Part shown: in pieces, positions 51,303 through 64,000 of the stretch | Position numbering within the stretch: position 1 is the first letter of the stretch | Layout: each line of letters opens with the position of its first letter | Assembly: GCA_033065855.1 (NCBI GenBank) | Contig: JAVXUO010003214.1 | Span: forward strand, 1-64,000 | Direction of reading: 5' to 3' | Source: Escallonia rubra | Lineage: Eukaryota; Streptophyta; Magnoliopsida; Escalloniales; Escalloniaceae | Length of the DNA: 64,000 nucleotides | Notes under the pieces: model-generated | What the model was told of the DNA's origin: nothing | Databases searched by the model: none | Seen by the model: only the letters and a program-made list of their open reading frames with translations | Translations under genes and position numbers: made by a program

Positions 51303-53073
51303 TATGTTTCTTACCATCTTGTCGGTTTCTCGATACGGTTGTGATGCCACAAGGTGTACTTTTTCTTGTGGCGCCTTGTCAACAAAATGGTAGTGGTGAG
51401 GTTCCATCTACTGTCCAAGAAGCCCCTTGATTCAATAAATCAAACTTTCATGATGTATAATGCCTCTGTGACTTGGATCTCTCTCATAATTACGAAAACT
51501 CTACTTCTATCGGTGAGGAATCTTATCAACTAATTGAATCTTGTCCTTCAATTTTACAGCGATTTCTGTCGATGTTTCAATGAATTTTTCTCCTAGCTAC
51601 TTTTGCGACAGCAAATTTTCAGTCGGTGAGAACGTAGATTGAGGAAAGTTCACCCGGGTGCCTTTCGTATATCTCTGTATTGGTCTCGTCGAGTATAAGA
51701 AAGCAAGACGAGAGGAACAAATGAATTGCTTATAACAAAAGCCACCAGGATGGAAACATGGGTTCTTCTGTTGGGAAGAGCGAAATCACACAATCACACA
51801 CCCTCGTGACATTTTGTTCCTCGCAATGGTTTTGTCCGGCTGAATTAGAAAAATCAGGCCAATAGTGCGTCTAAAATTACGATTGCTACATGTAATTGAA
51901 AGTTTAAAGGAAATTCTGAGTGATTTCTCCGGTGACGTCATTCTCTTGTCCGACCTATTCCAAATCTCAATTTTCCTGAAACTGCTATGACGGTATTGAT
52001 ATTTTGATTTATACCACTTACCAACGAACCAAACTTTTGTTAATAGTAGCATATAACCACCACTTCCCATTTGAAGGAAGTAACAAATTGAAAATCCGTG
52101 TGATCATTAAAAGCTGGCATCCGAACTGCACTGCATAGCAATGCACCAGTAAGTGGTCGGGTAGGGGGCGTCTCGTTTTACTGCGGAAGTCTTTGATCAC
52201 CATGGCAGCAAATGAATGCTACAAATATACGAGCCATCCATCTGTGTGATAACTTTGATCAGCCATCTCTTCCCAACCCATCACAAAATTAATGGTATTG
52301 GCCGAAACAATTACATATTACAGGGTCCTGAGAGTGGGTGGCTTGGGAAAAATAGTTCTTCCATGGATAATTCACGTTACACCGCTAGAGTATGTTTCCA
52401 CTAGCGGTGTTTAAGCTCCGGTTGCAAATAATTAGCTCCTCGGACTTGATTCATTTATCTTGTATAATCTGTAATTCAGTTATATTTAGTACTTAGGGAG
52501 CATATATCATCATCCAAACCAATTCTTGTCAATGGTCTTAAGGTCGGTTCCTACTTATGCTATATTTGACAGCAAAACAGGGAAAAGAGCGCATGAAGTA
52601 TGATCTGCAGCAGTACTGGCCTTGCTCGAAAGGTGTTAACGTGTATTACACATTAAATCCAGTTTTGTGAAAAAACTTGCGACATGTTTACTTGGATGAA
52701 GACCCTAGAAAATGCATTCGGTGTGCATACCTGGATGAGAAATGAGAAGAACATGCGAACACTACCCAGAGTTCACCCATCAACATTCGTTGGAAATACC
52801 AATAAATCCTTGTCTGGTGCTTACACGATATTTTTCAGCATCATCAAAATCCTTACAAGTGCACGACCAGTTGCTCCAGTTCGCAAATAGTATATTCTGA
52901 CCAGCTTTCCATCCAAATCAAGACAATTTAAGGCCTGAGTGAGCATTGAACTACCACTTTACCTCGTAAGGGAAAGAGTGGAAGAAAACTATAAACCATC
53001 TTCAGTACGACCTCTACTTGAACATCTTTAGTTCTACACGAAACTTCTGAACTTGGAACTTGCTGTTACAGCC
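51303..53073. other. Convergent intergenic region between NDUFS4 and NAGS
   Basis: Two 3' UTRs face each other here. No recognisable gene, RNA or transposon was found in this AT-rich stretch. Confidence 0.45.
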
Positions 53074-56000
53074 TCAAATGAACATGCTATCAACACGAAT
53101 TCCGCTCATGTCTGGTAGCAGCTTCTTCATATAGTACTTAGATCTGCGGGATAAATTTATCTTTTTCCTCCTCTCATCTGGTATAGATTCAATGGAGCAC
53201 TCGGAAAAGCCACGCCTCACAAACCTGTCAAGAAAGGCATTTTCATTTACCAGAGAAGATTACACTAATATGACTCGATTTGTTTCAAAACCTTTTATCT
53301 TTGCAACTTAGCCTATCAAATTGGCTATACACAGAACTTATTCTGCATATCATGCTGAGACGCCACCTCCAAATTTTCTTTCTAGAAGGGAATTGCACAG
53401 ATCTAAATGATGTCTTTTCCTTCTCCAGTGGGACGAGTAATCTACATGGAGTTGTTAAAATGCCTAATTCAAATCTGGGGAAGAACCAAGAGGTCAAAAA
53501 GAACTTAAAAAAACAATAACAAGAAATGAGGACCAAGAGCAAATTTGAAAAAGGTTTATCATACAAAAAGTCCCGTGTCATTGTCAATGGTAGGGAAAGC
53601 ACAATGAGTTTGGGAATTAGAAGTTGCAGACAGTGGGTTTAAGAGAACTCACCAGTCTGCCGTACGGGTTGTAAGAAGAAAAAGCTGTTGCAGTCCAATC
53701 GAAGATGCTTTCTTCTCGATGTAATCTGCCAATAATTCAATTGCAATGCAATGAGTGAACGGAGTCCAAACGGCTATGGTCACTAAAGAACAATCAATCA
53801 ATGACAATAAATACAGAGACTGGTCCATCTTTTAGGTCCATTTGAACATGATAAACTTGGAACACAGATATGATCTCTTGTTAAAAGCAAAAACAAATGA
53901 GGGGCTGATGCACAGTGCCAGTTTTTCCACGAATGCAGCTGGAGAAAATGAAAATGCAAATTGTTGTAGATACTGCAGGAATTAAGGTGTCTATAGACAG
54001 GGGAACAGGGATGCTTTGCAGAAATTTAAATGCACCGATGTTCCTACCTACTTCTCCTGTGAATACCATTCATCATTTCACATAGTTGGAGGTAATAATG
54101 TTTCAATAACATACAATAAGTAGCAGTGTATTTAGGTTTCGGCAATATCTATGCAGATTATAAATTGTGGGGGGGGGGGGGAACCAAATCTGACATGATT
54201 TCGACAGGTTCAAAGAAAAAAAATACTGCAAGTTCATTCTGACATGTACATAGTTTATTAGGCAAATAAAAAGTACTGCAAGTTCATTGTTGACATGTCG
54301 GCGGTCTATTTCCATGAGAAGTGCGAAGTTGTACGAAGTATTTGGTACGCATGCCGTCTGGTGCAGCTAAAATGATAAATTTGTCCTCAACAGATCACGC
54401 AACAGGTGAATATATTTCCTATGCTCTTTTCACCTGGCTAATGGAGCTATGTCAACAATTAACTTCAAGTCGTCGAAAGCAAAAATAGGAAAGGACTGTC
54501 CTATTCCCTCATTCCATCTAGATTCCACAAGCCAAGAGAAACTAAAGGCTCTTTGGCAAGATATATGATGCCAAAAGAAAAAAACAGAAGCAGTATATGT
54601 GTTCTCCTTATGGTACCAAGTAATTTGTCTCCCTGTCCTTGTCCACGGCAGTCAGGGGAAACAGCAATAGCAGCAACTTCTCCGCATTTCTCCTCATAGA
54701 AAGGAAACAGAGCAGCACAAGCAATGATGTGACCCTCTCTTTCCACGACAATAAATGAATCCAATGCTTCAAGTAGCTAAGAAGATCAGAGAAGTGATTA
54801 GTTGGCTACTTATATACATTAAAAAACTAGTTATGCAATGATATGAGTAAGAAGAGAACAAGAGCAAACCTCTTCGTCTGTCCTCCTGACCAATGTGCCG
54901 GATTCCTCTAAAGGTTGTATAATCTGTCTTATAGCAGAAAAATCTGTCACCTTTGCCATCCGTGTGCCTTCATAAAGATCACTGAGAAGAAAAATGGACA
55001 TAAGATGCAAAGTCGTTATTTGCTCTTTTCTGGCATTTTAGTTGACAGCATAATTATGGATCTTACTTCTCTAATTATATTTTCCCAATTAATGCCTCCT
55101 TAGATACGGATGACTGTTATGATCAATTTACAATCAAAAACCACTATCCTGAAATAATGAACAAACCACTGACTTGCCGAAATTAACTCACATGAGCTGC
55201 GTATAGAGGTTAGAAGTTTTGACCATGTCCAAGGATGTGCAACAGGGTGCAGTGATTTTAATTAAAGGTAGCCCAACCATTTTAGAGTCTAAATGATTCG
55301 AAACCTACCCCCACAGCACCCAGCAAGGGGTGGTTTTTAAAATCATAAAATCTGAAATATACCAAAATCGAATTACTCTCTGGGTTGAAAAAGATGCCCA
55401 ATACGATAAGACTTTAGCCCTGAGGGTGGGCAAGATTGAAATTTGAGTCGACCGTGTCGAAATGTGATCGGACAAGAAGTCAATAGGCTGGGCTAATGGA
55501 GAAAGAGGAGCACGTCTGGACAGTACAAAACACAAAAAGTCCCAAGGAAAATTGCTAAAGGAAAAAAGCATACCTAGCCACCATGGTCCCAGCTCCATCT
55601 CTTTGAAACAACTCCTTTAGTAAAACTCCAGCACTAGTGCCATCTAATAGATGAACTCTTTGAACTCCTCCCTGATGAAAAATTATAAATCACCATCAGT
55701 AAGGTGTTTGCGGAATATAAAATTTTTAACATGAAGCCGGATGGACATGCAAAGTAATTGGCAGCTTCATAACAACCCGCTATCTGCAGTCTTCGCGCAA
55801 ATGCAGATTCGACCAAAAAAGGAGCATAACTGAACGTGTATTACTTATAACTTTTGTCCACATTAACAGAATGTCAAGAACCACAAACCGCACAGTTGTG
55901 GAGCATTATACCTAAAAGAACATTGCTGTTGACATTAATCATCTACAGGGATTATTAAGAAAGTAGTTGAAAGAAGGAAGAAAAACACTCTACCTAGTTC

Positions 56001-59000
56001 ACATTGCACATACAGTTTTGCACCGATAGCAAACACTCAGGAATTTCTAAAGCAACAAAATAGAAGGCCACGGTGGCCATACAAGAAGTAAATTAACATA
56101 GTTGATCAGAATGACTCAAACGATTACACAACTCACAAAACAGGTGTATATTCATTGGAGTACAAACTTACTCTGCACACAAAGGCTGCAGCAGCCAATT
56201 CTGAAAGGTAGCCATTTAATCTGCTCAGCCTCTCTTGACCCCCAATAGCAAAGCCCTGTTCACTAGACCATAGTCCGTTGCCATTGTCAAAGCCAACGCC
56301 ATTCTGAAATGTCGCAGTATAGCTATCCTTACATCCCTTCCAGTTCTGTGAAAAAGAGACTGATCCATTCGAATCTCCATGGCCAATACAAGCAAGATCT
56401 TCCTGACCAACGGCTTTTACATAGTTAGCCGCTACCTCACTTTGCTTTGCTCGTTTACGGATCAACATGTCAGCATCTTGAAGAGTCAAAAACCGAATAA
56501 GACGGCCACTCTCATCAAGAATCGGACCATCTATAATGCATATAAGTTTCTCTGCACCTAGAGCCAAGCCACAAGCTGTAGCAACTTCATACGTGCTACA
56601 GAGAAAATAATGAACTCGTAAGAACTTCGTACAAATATCTATAGTAGTAAACAAGGTTAGATGTATCTAAAAGTACTTAGCATTAATCCTTGACTAGACT
56701 CTAATCAGTCGGAAAAAGTTACTATGCCAGCAGGAATTTGATATCTCCTGGACAAATTTTAGACATTTCATTCTAGCGAGTTTCGTGAAGGGAAGAGCTC
56801 CAATTAACATGATACACGAATCACTATTATAACAAGGCCAAAAGAAACTAGAGAAAAGCCCCCTTAAGGTATGCTTTTTTAGTTGAGGAATGACTGTTGA
56901 CAAGGTGATAATTATGGAAGCAACTGAAGATTAATATTTATTGCTGTTACATGTGCAAGGGTGAGGGAAGTCAGTACATCTGCTCTGGACAGTCGCAAGG
57001 CGTCTTTGGGACTTGGCCTTCAGCCTCCTCCATGTTCATTTCGTGATGCCTATATATGTACTAGATTTGATGAGATGCTGGTCCCTCTACAAAAGCTGTA
57101 GGAGGAGGTTGGACCTGTGGAATGTGATTCCGCTAGGTCTCTTTCAGTGCATGTGGTTATAAAAGACGGACATGCTTTCTAAGGAGGTCTACTTCAATGA
57201 AACCTATTTTAGGGTTTGGTCAGCTTTGCAGAGCAAAGCTTTTTGAGCTTGTAATGTTCGTCTTGGGTTGCAGTCCCACATTTGGCTCTCTATGTCAATA
57301 TGGGCATTATTTTATGCAAAATGACTATGAAACAGTAATTTCTTCCTATGTGAAAATTGAAGAAGGTAAACAATGGCATGGAATTCAAACTAAAAAATGC
57401 TAAACTACAGACCACCACACTGAGGAGATGCCTATGGATTTAATGATTTATCAGCTCATGCAAGCGGTTACAAAGGTACCTATCAGAAAAGCCATATAGC
57501 ATACTTGCAATTTAATACTTCTCCAGAGCTGGAATAACCAAGATTGCTCAAAATCACTATGGAATCTTGATCAAGCCTTTCACGGATGCGAGAAACATCT
57601 ATTTTCTTTACTTCACCGGTCGCTCCATAGTCAATGCCTTCAACAACTCCTCTTTTCTGTCAGAGGAAAATAATAATGCAAATCAACTTACTGCCTAGAT
57701 AAAACGGAGAAAACAGAAGGCGGGGCCATTTATGCACCACCTTCATCACTTGCACAACCCCATATCTATAAAATGACAAAGCATGTATAGCTCAAAATTT
57801 TTGCCTTAGCAACGGTTTATCATTGGTAGGAAGCTTACATAGCCCCAGCCATATAACATTCAAAACGTTCTCATTACATGAAAATTAGTAACAAGAATAA
57901 CATATGCAACTGAATATGATACATTACCGCATTGCATGCATTTATATCTCACCTTAGCTGCGAGAAAATTCCCACTAACAACACTGACACCATCATGCCA
58001 TCGCCTGTTCTCGCCATGTCGACGTATATTGCATAAGGAGGGCCCAGGGGATAGCTTTGCCTCTATCATAATACGAATTCTTCCAGCTGCATCCATTGCC
58101 GCCTTGAGAGAATCAGGGTCACTAATTCTATAGCGTCCAACGTACTTGGGCTCACATCCTGCAAGCAGATTACACTTGGTTACAAGCAGGGGCATGACCA
58201 CAAACTCACAAGTACAATAACTTCTAACTTAGCAACTCTGAAAAGTATACAGCGATGAAAATATTGAGTGAGACGTTCCCTAGAGGCCATCCACAGTTAA
58301 TTATACAAATTGTCAAGAGGCGCAGAGATATAAACATTACGCTGGAAACATAAATGAGCTTTCAAAGTTGTTTTTCTTTTGTATCGGGGAAAGTAGGGAG
58401 GTAGTTGTGACCCCTCCCACTGCTGTCTACATACGCCTTTGGTTTACATGCTTTCACAGAAAATAGCTATAACCAGAGGCTGAAAGGACATGGTCATCAC
58501 TGCCAGCTAATACAAGAGGAAGAGATGTAGATTTCCACATACAACATCAGCATACATCATAATAAAGCATAGTAATTAAATTGCTAGAAGAAAGAAGACA
58601 GCAATGAACTCAATGGAAGAACTATGGCAGTCAGTCGAGCACTCCCCCAAAAAATTAATGAACTCAGCGAATGGTCTTTCTTTAGAAATTATGACTTTGA
58701 AATGTGTGACATATAGTTCGGGAATCCCTGTAACAAGCATAAGCAATGACCTCCCCCCCCACCCCCCTCAACAGACCTGGTGCAAGTACCGCCCTTCATC
58801 GGAACACCTTAATATCATCTACTTGCTCGACCAGATTATATCACAAGATAATATTTGACAAATTGGATGAAAGTCATGCATGAATGATAAATGGCTTGGG
58901 TAAATCAGGTCGGTCATAACTCTCACTGAGCAGTGAGCACAAGAGCTGGCCAATGAATTTGCTTCTGTAAATAGACCCCTCAACAAGATGCAAAGGAAAG

Positions 59001-59805
59001 TGCATAGACTAAATTACCTAAATAACATAATTATCCCTTTGGTGCTGGAAAGAATTCTTCCAGTAGACGGAAAACGAGACAAACTTTTGTTGCCAGAGAG
59101 TGAGGCAGCATTGATAGCAACAAGATGATTCATCTTTCCTAGATAGATACCAAAGCCTTTTTCATTCATGGCTAATGACACGTTTGGTATATGGATCAAA
59201 ACTAGTAGAATTCAGGCATTAAAATGAAGCTGTTCCAGGGACCTTGTAGTACAGGCACACTAAAAAAATGGAAGAATGAACACATGGAATAAGAGCTAGA
59301 TTTCACTCACCTCTCTCAGACAATAGCCTGTCAATCTGGACATGGGTCCCTGGAACAAGAACAAACTTGATCCCTAAGCCATGAAGGAGGGATATATCCT
59401 GCACAAAGATACATCCAATAATCAGGGGACAAGGAAAACAATCTTCAATCCTAAATCTGCAATCAACATGGAACTATCATCTAACTAGTATAAGCTACAA
59501 TCATAATCTATAGCATATGATACCAACACCATGACCCAACTTATTAGAATCCGGCCACTGAATTTCTAGTTGCAAAAGGTTCCTACCCAAATATGTCTTA
59601 GAGCAACCCTTTCTGTTTCCCAATGCGTTTATCAACAAGGAGGCTAAGAGAATTAAGAGAAACATGAATATTCAATGACAAGGAAAAAGCATAAAGTTCA
59701 TCCCATCCAAGTTCCAAGCTAAATAAACGCGACTGAACTCGATATAGCAACAATCACAAGAACCCAAAACAGCAAACTTTCCTATATTGCTCTAAATCGC
59801 AAGCG

Positions 59806-59836
<31 letters not shown>

Positions 59837-60209
59837 GGGAGTAAAGAGAGGAACGTGCCATGAGAATGGGATCCAAATGAGGGCTGTCGACAATTTCAGC
59901 AGAAATTAGAATGACAAACGTGCTGCCTCGGTGTGCGAGAAAATAGGGCCAGGCCTCCCGAAAAAAGTGGACAAACATCTCCTCCTTGAAGGCATTGCTG
60001 GCTTCAATTTCACCGCTCTCTGCCTCCCCCCAAACACTACACGCCGCGGCAACTCTCCTTCCGCAATCAGTCGCCAAAGACGGTTGAGGACGTGCAAATC
60101 CGCCAATTACGCCACTTGGCGGCCGGTAGAGGGTGGCGTTAAGAGGAACTTGTCGGCGGAGGTGGTGGGGGAGAAAGGAGGAGCAGGGGCTGGGAACCGA
60201 CGCAGCCAT
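53074..60209 (-). CDS. NAGS: Chloroplast N-acetylglutamate synthase
   Basis: Ten exons on the minus strand (60209-59859, 59398-59311, 58158-57953, 57656-57505, 56595-56172, 55671-55574, 54981-54870, 54776-54617, 53725-53653, 53224-53074) give 604 residues in frame. The enzyme acetylates glutamate with acetyl-CoA, the first committed step of ornithine/arginine synthesis. A plastid transit peptide occupies about 1-60. An amino-acid-kinase-like domain starts at [20 protein letters not shown] and includes [41 protein letters not shown] and [20 protein letters not shown]. The GNAT domain carries the acetyl-CoA loop [11 protein letters not shown] (about 518-528) and ends [12 protein letters not shown]. 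The first exon ends CTCATG|GCACGT, so this model needs a GC-AG intron; a duplicated exon 61399-61785 offers a normal GT donor. The GNAT exons are complete. Confidence 0.92.
54171..54182. repeat. Poly(G) tract in NAGS intron 8
   Basis: Twelve consecutive G residues on the plus strand interrupt intron sequence. The length is likely to vary or be misread. Confidence 0.85.
59807..59836. repeat. Compound (AC)n(AT)n microsatellite beside the NAGS exon 1 donor
   Basis: ACACACACACACACACATATATATATATATAT lies about 23 bp inside the intron from the exon 59859-60209 donor. It is translated by the minus-strand ORF as an artefactual [11 protein letters not shown] tail. Confidence 0.9.
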
Positions 60210-61398
60210 TCAGGTGAAAGGGGAGAATCGAAAACCCCTAATCTTTACGTATAGGGGGTATTTCGAAACTTCACCGTCGTGATGGCGGCACAAAGATTCA
60301 TGGCGTAATAGTATTATGGAGTCATGCAGTCAATCAAAAAGGGTGACTGGTGATTGGTGAAGAAACGCGAAAGTGTAGAAAGATCCACAAAGGTGAGCTG
60401 ATTTCGCTGTCCAAAAGAGCAAGTAAAGAACAGACAAAGGCAATAAAAAATTCTTTACCCCTATCCTATGTTTGAATTTAGGATTTTGAAATAGGTGTTG
60501 ATGTCTGCTTTTTGAGCTCAAATCTTGAGACTAACGCTTTGAAAAGGTTAATTAATGTGGAATTTGCATCCTTAACATCGTCAAAAAAAAAAATATATAT
60601 TTACTCTAAATTGATGCATAGACTGATCGCAAAATTTTCTAAACCGACCGAATTAGGAAAAAAAGTACTCCTTTTACGGATATTGTGACATTTGATGCAA
60701 AATATAATATATCTTATAAGGAAGCAATAATAATTTGTGGTATTAGTATTTTCATCACGTGTCTGTAATATTACACCTCTAATTTGATTCAAACGGCACG
60801 TTTTTATTAGTTGACTATAAAAATGGCGTATTGAAATCTAACTAATACATTCTTGCAGTTAGAGGTAAGAAAGTTATTTTGATGTAATGTCGCGACCGCG
60901 ATACTGTATTAACCCATTTTTTTCCACAAAAACTTAAAAAAAACAAAAATTACGCATGCGGGTCCATACTTTTATCATTTTCATTCTCTGTTTTTACAAT
61001 GATGATAAAAAATATATATTTTTTTGTGTACTTTAACTATTTTCTATTTTCGTTTTGGATAAAATTACTTAAATAGTGACAAAAAACTGAATGTGTTTTC
61101 AGTTTTTTTTCAACCAAACTTAACCTAATGTAAAAAAAATAGGGGTAATACCGTGAAAATAAAAATACAAAATATAGTTTTTCACTGTGTTGAGCTGCCA
61201 TCGCGGAAAAAGGAAAGCCATGCGACCTGATATTTTTTCTTTCCGGTGATGTTGTGGCAGCTAACAGGGCTTAATCATATATAGTACACCGTCACAGTAA
61301 AGATTGTCACCAAAAGTCACTATTCTTAGCCCAAAAAAATGCTTGATTTGGATGGAAATAATTCAAGAAATTGGCCTGGGATGGCTACTGGAATTTAC
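60210..61398. other. Segment between the two NAGS first exons
   Basis: AT-rich DNA with A/T homopolymers (for example 60580-60602). It acts as promoter for the proximal first exon, or as intron if transcription starts at the distal copy. No coding signal or transposon ends were found. Confidence 0.45.
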
Positions 61399-61785
61399 CT
61401 CAAGTATGGAGGTCAGGTGAGGAGTATCAACAACCTCCGCAGATATCAACACCACGAATGTGCTGCCTCTGTGCGCCTGAAAATATGGCTGAGCTTCCCT
61501 CATCATCTTCACAAACCTCTCATTTTCCTCCGATGACCCATTAACTCTTTCCGTCTCCTCACCAACACTGCAACCACCACAGCTGCACCTCACAGCCGCC
61601 GTACCTTTCCACCCAACACCACCCCTTCCCAATGTTCCCAACCGCAACTCAGCAGCAGCTGTTCCACCTCCAAATTTTGTCAAACCACCACGACCCAGTT
61701 GACCTTTTGAGGACACACAGTCCCAGAAGGAAGGACCAACCGGTTCTGCCATAGCCATAATCAAAGAGAAGAAATGAGGTATCAC
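61399..61785 (-). CDS. Second, divergent copy of NAGS exon 1
   Basis: The minus-strand frame encodes 129 residues from the upstream ATG, or 120 from MAMAEPVGPS (61758). It ends at CTTGAG|GTAAAT, a canonical donor in phase 0. Its end, [20 protein letters not shown] followed by ISAEVVDTPHLTSILE, is a clear paralogue of the proximal exon ([36 protein letters not shown]). The N-terminal halves differ, and both look like transit peptides; this one is Gly-rich. Spliced to the acceptor at 59398 it would read [13 protein letters not shown], like other NAGS proteins. It could be an alternative first exon of the same gene or the remnant of a partial tandem duplication. No second set of downstream exons is seen between the copies. 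Confidence 0.8.
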
Positions 61786-64000
61786 TACCTTGACAAGTAA
61801 AGTTGTGGCGGGCTAGCTGGAAGATGCAGCAAACCGTTCAAGTTAAGAGAGAGAGGAAAGACAGAGAGTTTTAAACGTGTGGCTTTGGGTAATGCGTACA
61901 GAGAGAGCAGGTGGCTCCTCTCGACGGTTGAGATTGCGGTGCGGTGCGGTGCTAGTCGATTTGTATCGAACCTGCTTTCTGGGCATATTTGGATGGGCCG
62001 TGTTTGGGCCAAATTGTACGGAGTACTGCAAGAAAGCTTTCCTTTTCAATCAAGCTCATGGCTTAGTAATCAAAAGCTTTTCTGGGTTGGGTCGAGTTAA
62101 AAATATTTGTTGATGATTTTATCGTTGATTTTTTTGGTGATTTCTACTGTTTGATAAGGAAAGTAAAGATAGGGCGTCAAGAGTCTTTCTACTCAATAAC
62201 CGAAAATAATTCTTCTTTTTATATGTAAAGTTCTTTTAAGTGATACAAGTAGTATTGAAATCATCACAGTATATCAATTAACTATGTAAATCCGGTTATG
62301 ACTTCCATTTAAGAACTTCTCTAGCATAAAAAGGTAAGATAAGTCGACCTGAATAATACATGACTTTGTTGCATTCAAAGTGCAAACTTACATTGCATAA
62401 TAGAATTGCAAGTCAACGATATCAAGTCGATCACAAAGTCCTAATTCAAAAGAACTTCTTTTGATAGGGGGAATTGTTTGGTTGTCGAGTTATTTTTATG
62501 TATTTATGTTGATTTTGTGTCTTTCACGATTGCTCCCTCCTGTCTTTTTACTTGATACAGAAAACATTAGCGAATGAATGTCACCATTGAAATTAATAGC
62601 TTGAATCTCTAAACCCTTAGATCATTAAATTGTTATGGTCGTTGTCATATCATCAATCCAGTGGTCCAGTTTGCAACAATCTCATACAAGTGTCAAGTGG
62701 TGTGTCATCTAAAATTCTTTCATGAATTGTCAACGAAAATTCTATGGGAGTATTGACATCTTTGCTAGTGCAGCACGAATCAACTGGAAGTTTCATGCGC
62801 GCGTCATGAAAATTGTAGTGACCTTAAACATTTGCCCCGCAACTCAGAAGCACAGCCGTTCAATTATCTAGTTGAGTAATGTTTGTACAGTGTTACTCTG
62901 GACAAGTATTGTCCTTAAGATTCCAATAGCATATGGCTCATGCCTGTGTGCTCTCTTGTCTGTACTCTCTCAACAAGGTGGGCTACCCATGTAGCTATAA
63001 GGTTTCCTTCACGACTACAAATTAAAGGCACAGCCGGAGCAAATAAAAGCAGAAAAATCGGCTTAAATCCTTTTAGCTGGAGATGAGAAAAGAGACCGAC
63101 ATTCTGTAATCGTGCCCTAAAGCTGGAAGCTCACTCGGTAAATAATGACTTGACAAGGAAAAAAGGGACGAGTTATATCCAACTTCCGTCACGAAAATCT
63201 TAAAAATTATCACTTACAGGAAAATATACCATTTTCTAATATGCTAAATACTGCCTTGACGAGAAAAATGTTGCAAGTTATACTTTATTTGTATCCAACT
63301 TATATGGAAAAAAAATTGGCTGCTATCCCGATTGGAAGAATCTTCCTCCTTCCCCCTATATAGCGACAATCATGTTGGAGAGAAATTGTAGAAAGGAAGA
63401 AGAAAACGGAAATTCAATGGCTTGAGGCGCGTCTAAAGACACTGTCTTTAAGACGATATTAACCCCCACTCGATTCGAGTTTGCTACCGGGTTAATAATA
63501 AATCACCTCCAGAATTACTCAAACCAACAATCTGCAGATAGCAATTCTGAAGATTTGTTTCAGAATTGCTCCTCGAAATTATGTATATATAACTGAAAAT
63601 TTGAGATACGAAATTTGGAAAAATGCTAAGTTATCTTATTCTGAATCTTATATATGGACTTAACAACCACCTCTTCATGAAGGGACACAACCAATCAGAA
63701 AATAACAGTTATTTATGGTGTCTTTTCGGAATTACTTTCAAAGTCATTGAATAAATAGTTGAAAGAAACAATTCCGAAAATTAGTAAAATAATGGGCCGT
63801 TAGATCATATATAAATCAACGCGCTATACGCGCGCGCGGTGCACCGCACAATAGCATTCACAATATTCCCTCCAAAACATCTCAAAATAATTCAAATGAT
63901 ATGTGTACCATGTGCTTGCTTATAAGGAGAGAGAAAGTTCATTTTCTCTCCAACGTGGGACGAAGAACAAAACCCAAAACCTTTTGAGTCTTGAACTTCA
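61786..64000. other. Upstream flank of NAGS to the window end
   Basis: Bases 61786-62090 include the likely 5' UTR and promoter of the distal NAGS exon (CTCTCTCTTAACTTGAACGG on the minus strand). Beyond that the DNA is AT-rich without a recognised gene. Near 63822-63850 a short GC-rich run, GCTATACGCGCGCGCGGTGC, interrupts it. Confidence 0.4.

Overview
The window is nuclear DNA from a flowering plant, most likely a eudicot. Genes are intron-rich with GT-AG splice sites, intergenic space is AT-rich, and it holds plant-type transposable elements. The proteins are typical plant orthologues: a GH43-like membrane protein, ARL8, a DG1-type PPR protein, a single-Myb-histone TRB factor and a bifunctional-type NAGS. 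I could not fix the species. Gene models were spliced by hand; every exon join listed keeps the reading frame.

Layout from left to right: a GH43-like gene (minus, 948-6192); a multi-pass Tweety-like membrane protein gene (minus, 10536-14911); the small GTPase ARL8 (plus, 20014-26487); a DG1-like chloroplast PPR gene (plus, 30352-35656); an intronless mitochondrial ribosomal protein L7/L12 gene (plus, 36600-37112); a TRB-type telomere-repeat-binding Myb/H1 gene (minus, 39710-42982); the NDUFS4-type 18 kDa subunit of mitochondrial complex I (plus, 46295-51302); and N-acetylglutamate synthase (minus, 53074-60209), with a second divergent copy of its first exon farther upstream (61399-61785).

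From memory, the gene order GH43, membrane protein, ARL8, DG1, TRB2, FRO1/NDUFS4 follows Arabidopsis At5g67540-At5g67590, while L7/L12 and NAGS match the neighbours At4g37660-At4g37670. The window therefore looks like an ancestral block whose genes were split between paralogous segments in Arabidopsis. The genes are housekeeping functions of chloroplast, mitochondrion, Golgi/endomembrane and chromatin and do not form one pathway.

Accessory DNA lies between and inside the genes. There are two probable solo LTRs (8738-9146 and about 17150-18603), a 683 bp hAT-like element with a near-perfect 8 bp target duplication (26836-27518), LINE reverse-transcriptase remnants and a 24 bp perfect foldback in the last long intron of ARL8, and tandem duplications near 15.6 and 16.6 kb. 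The most notable is a 1.24 kb element with about 230 bp terminal inverted repeats (28951-30193). It carries a tandemly duplicated malectin-like gene fragment and an ERF/AP2 fragment and ends 158 bp before the DG1-like start codon. I found no CRISPR arrays, operons or convincing tRNA or rRNA genes, as expected for a plant nuclear window.
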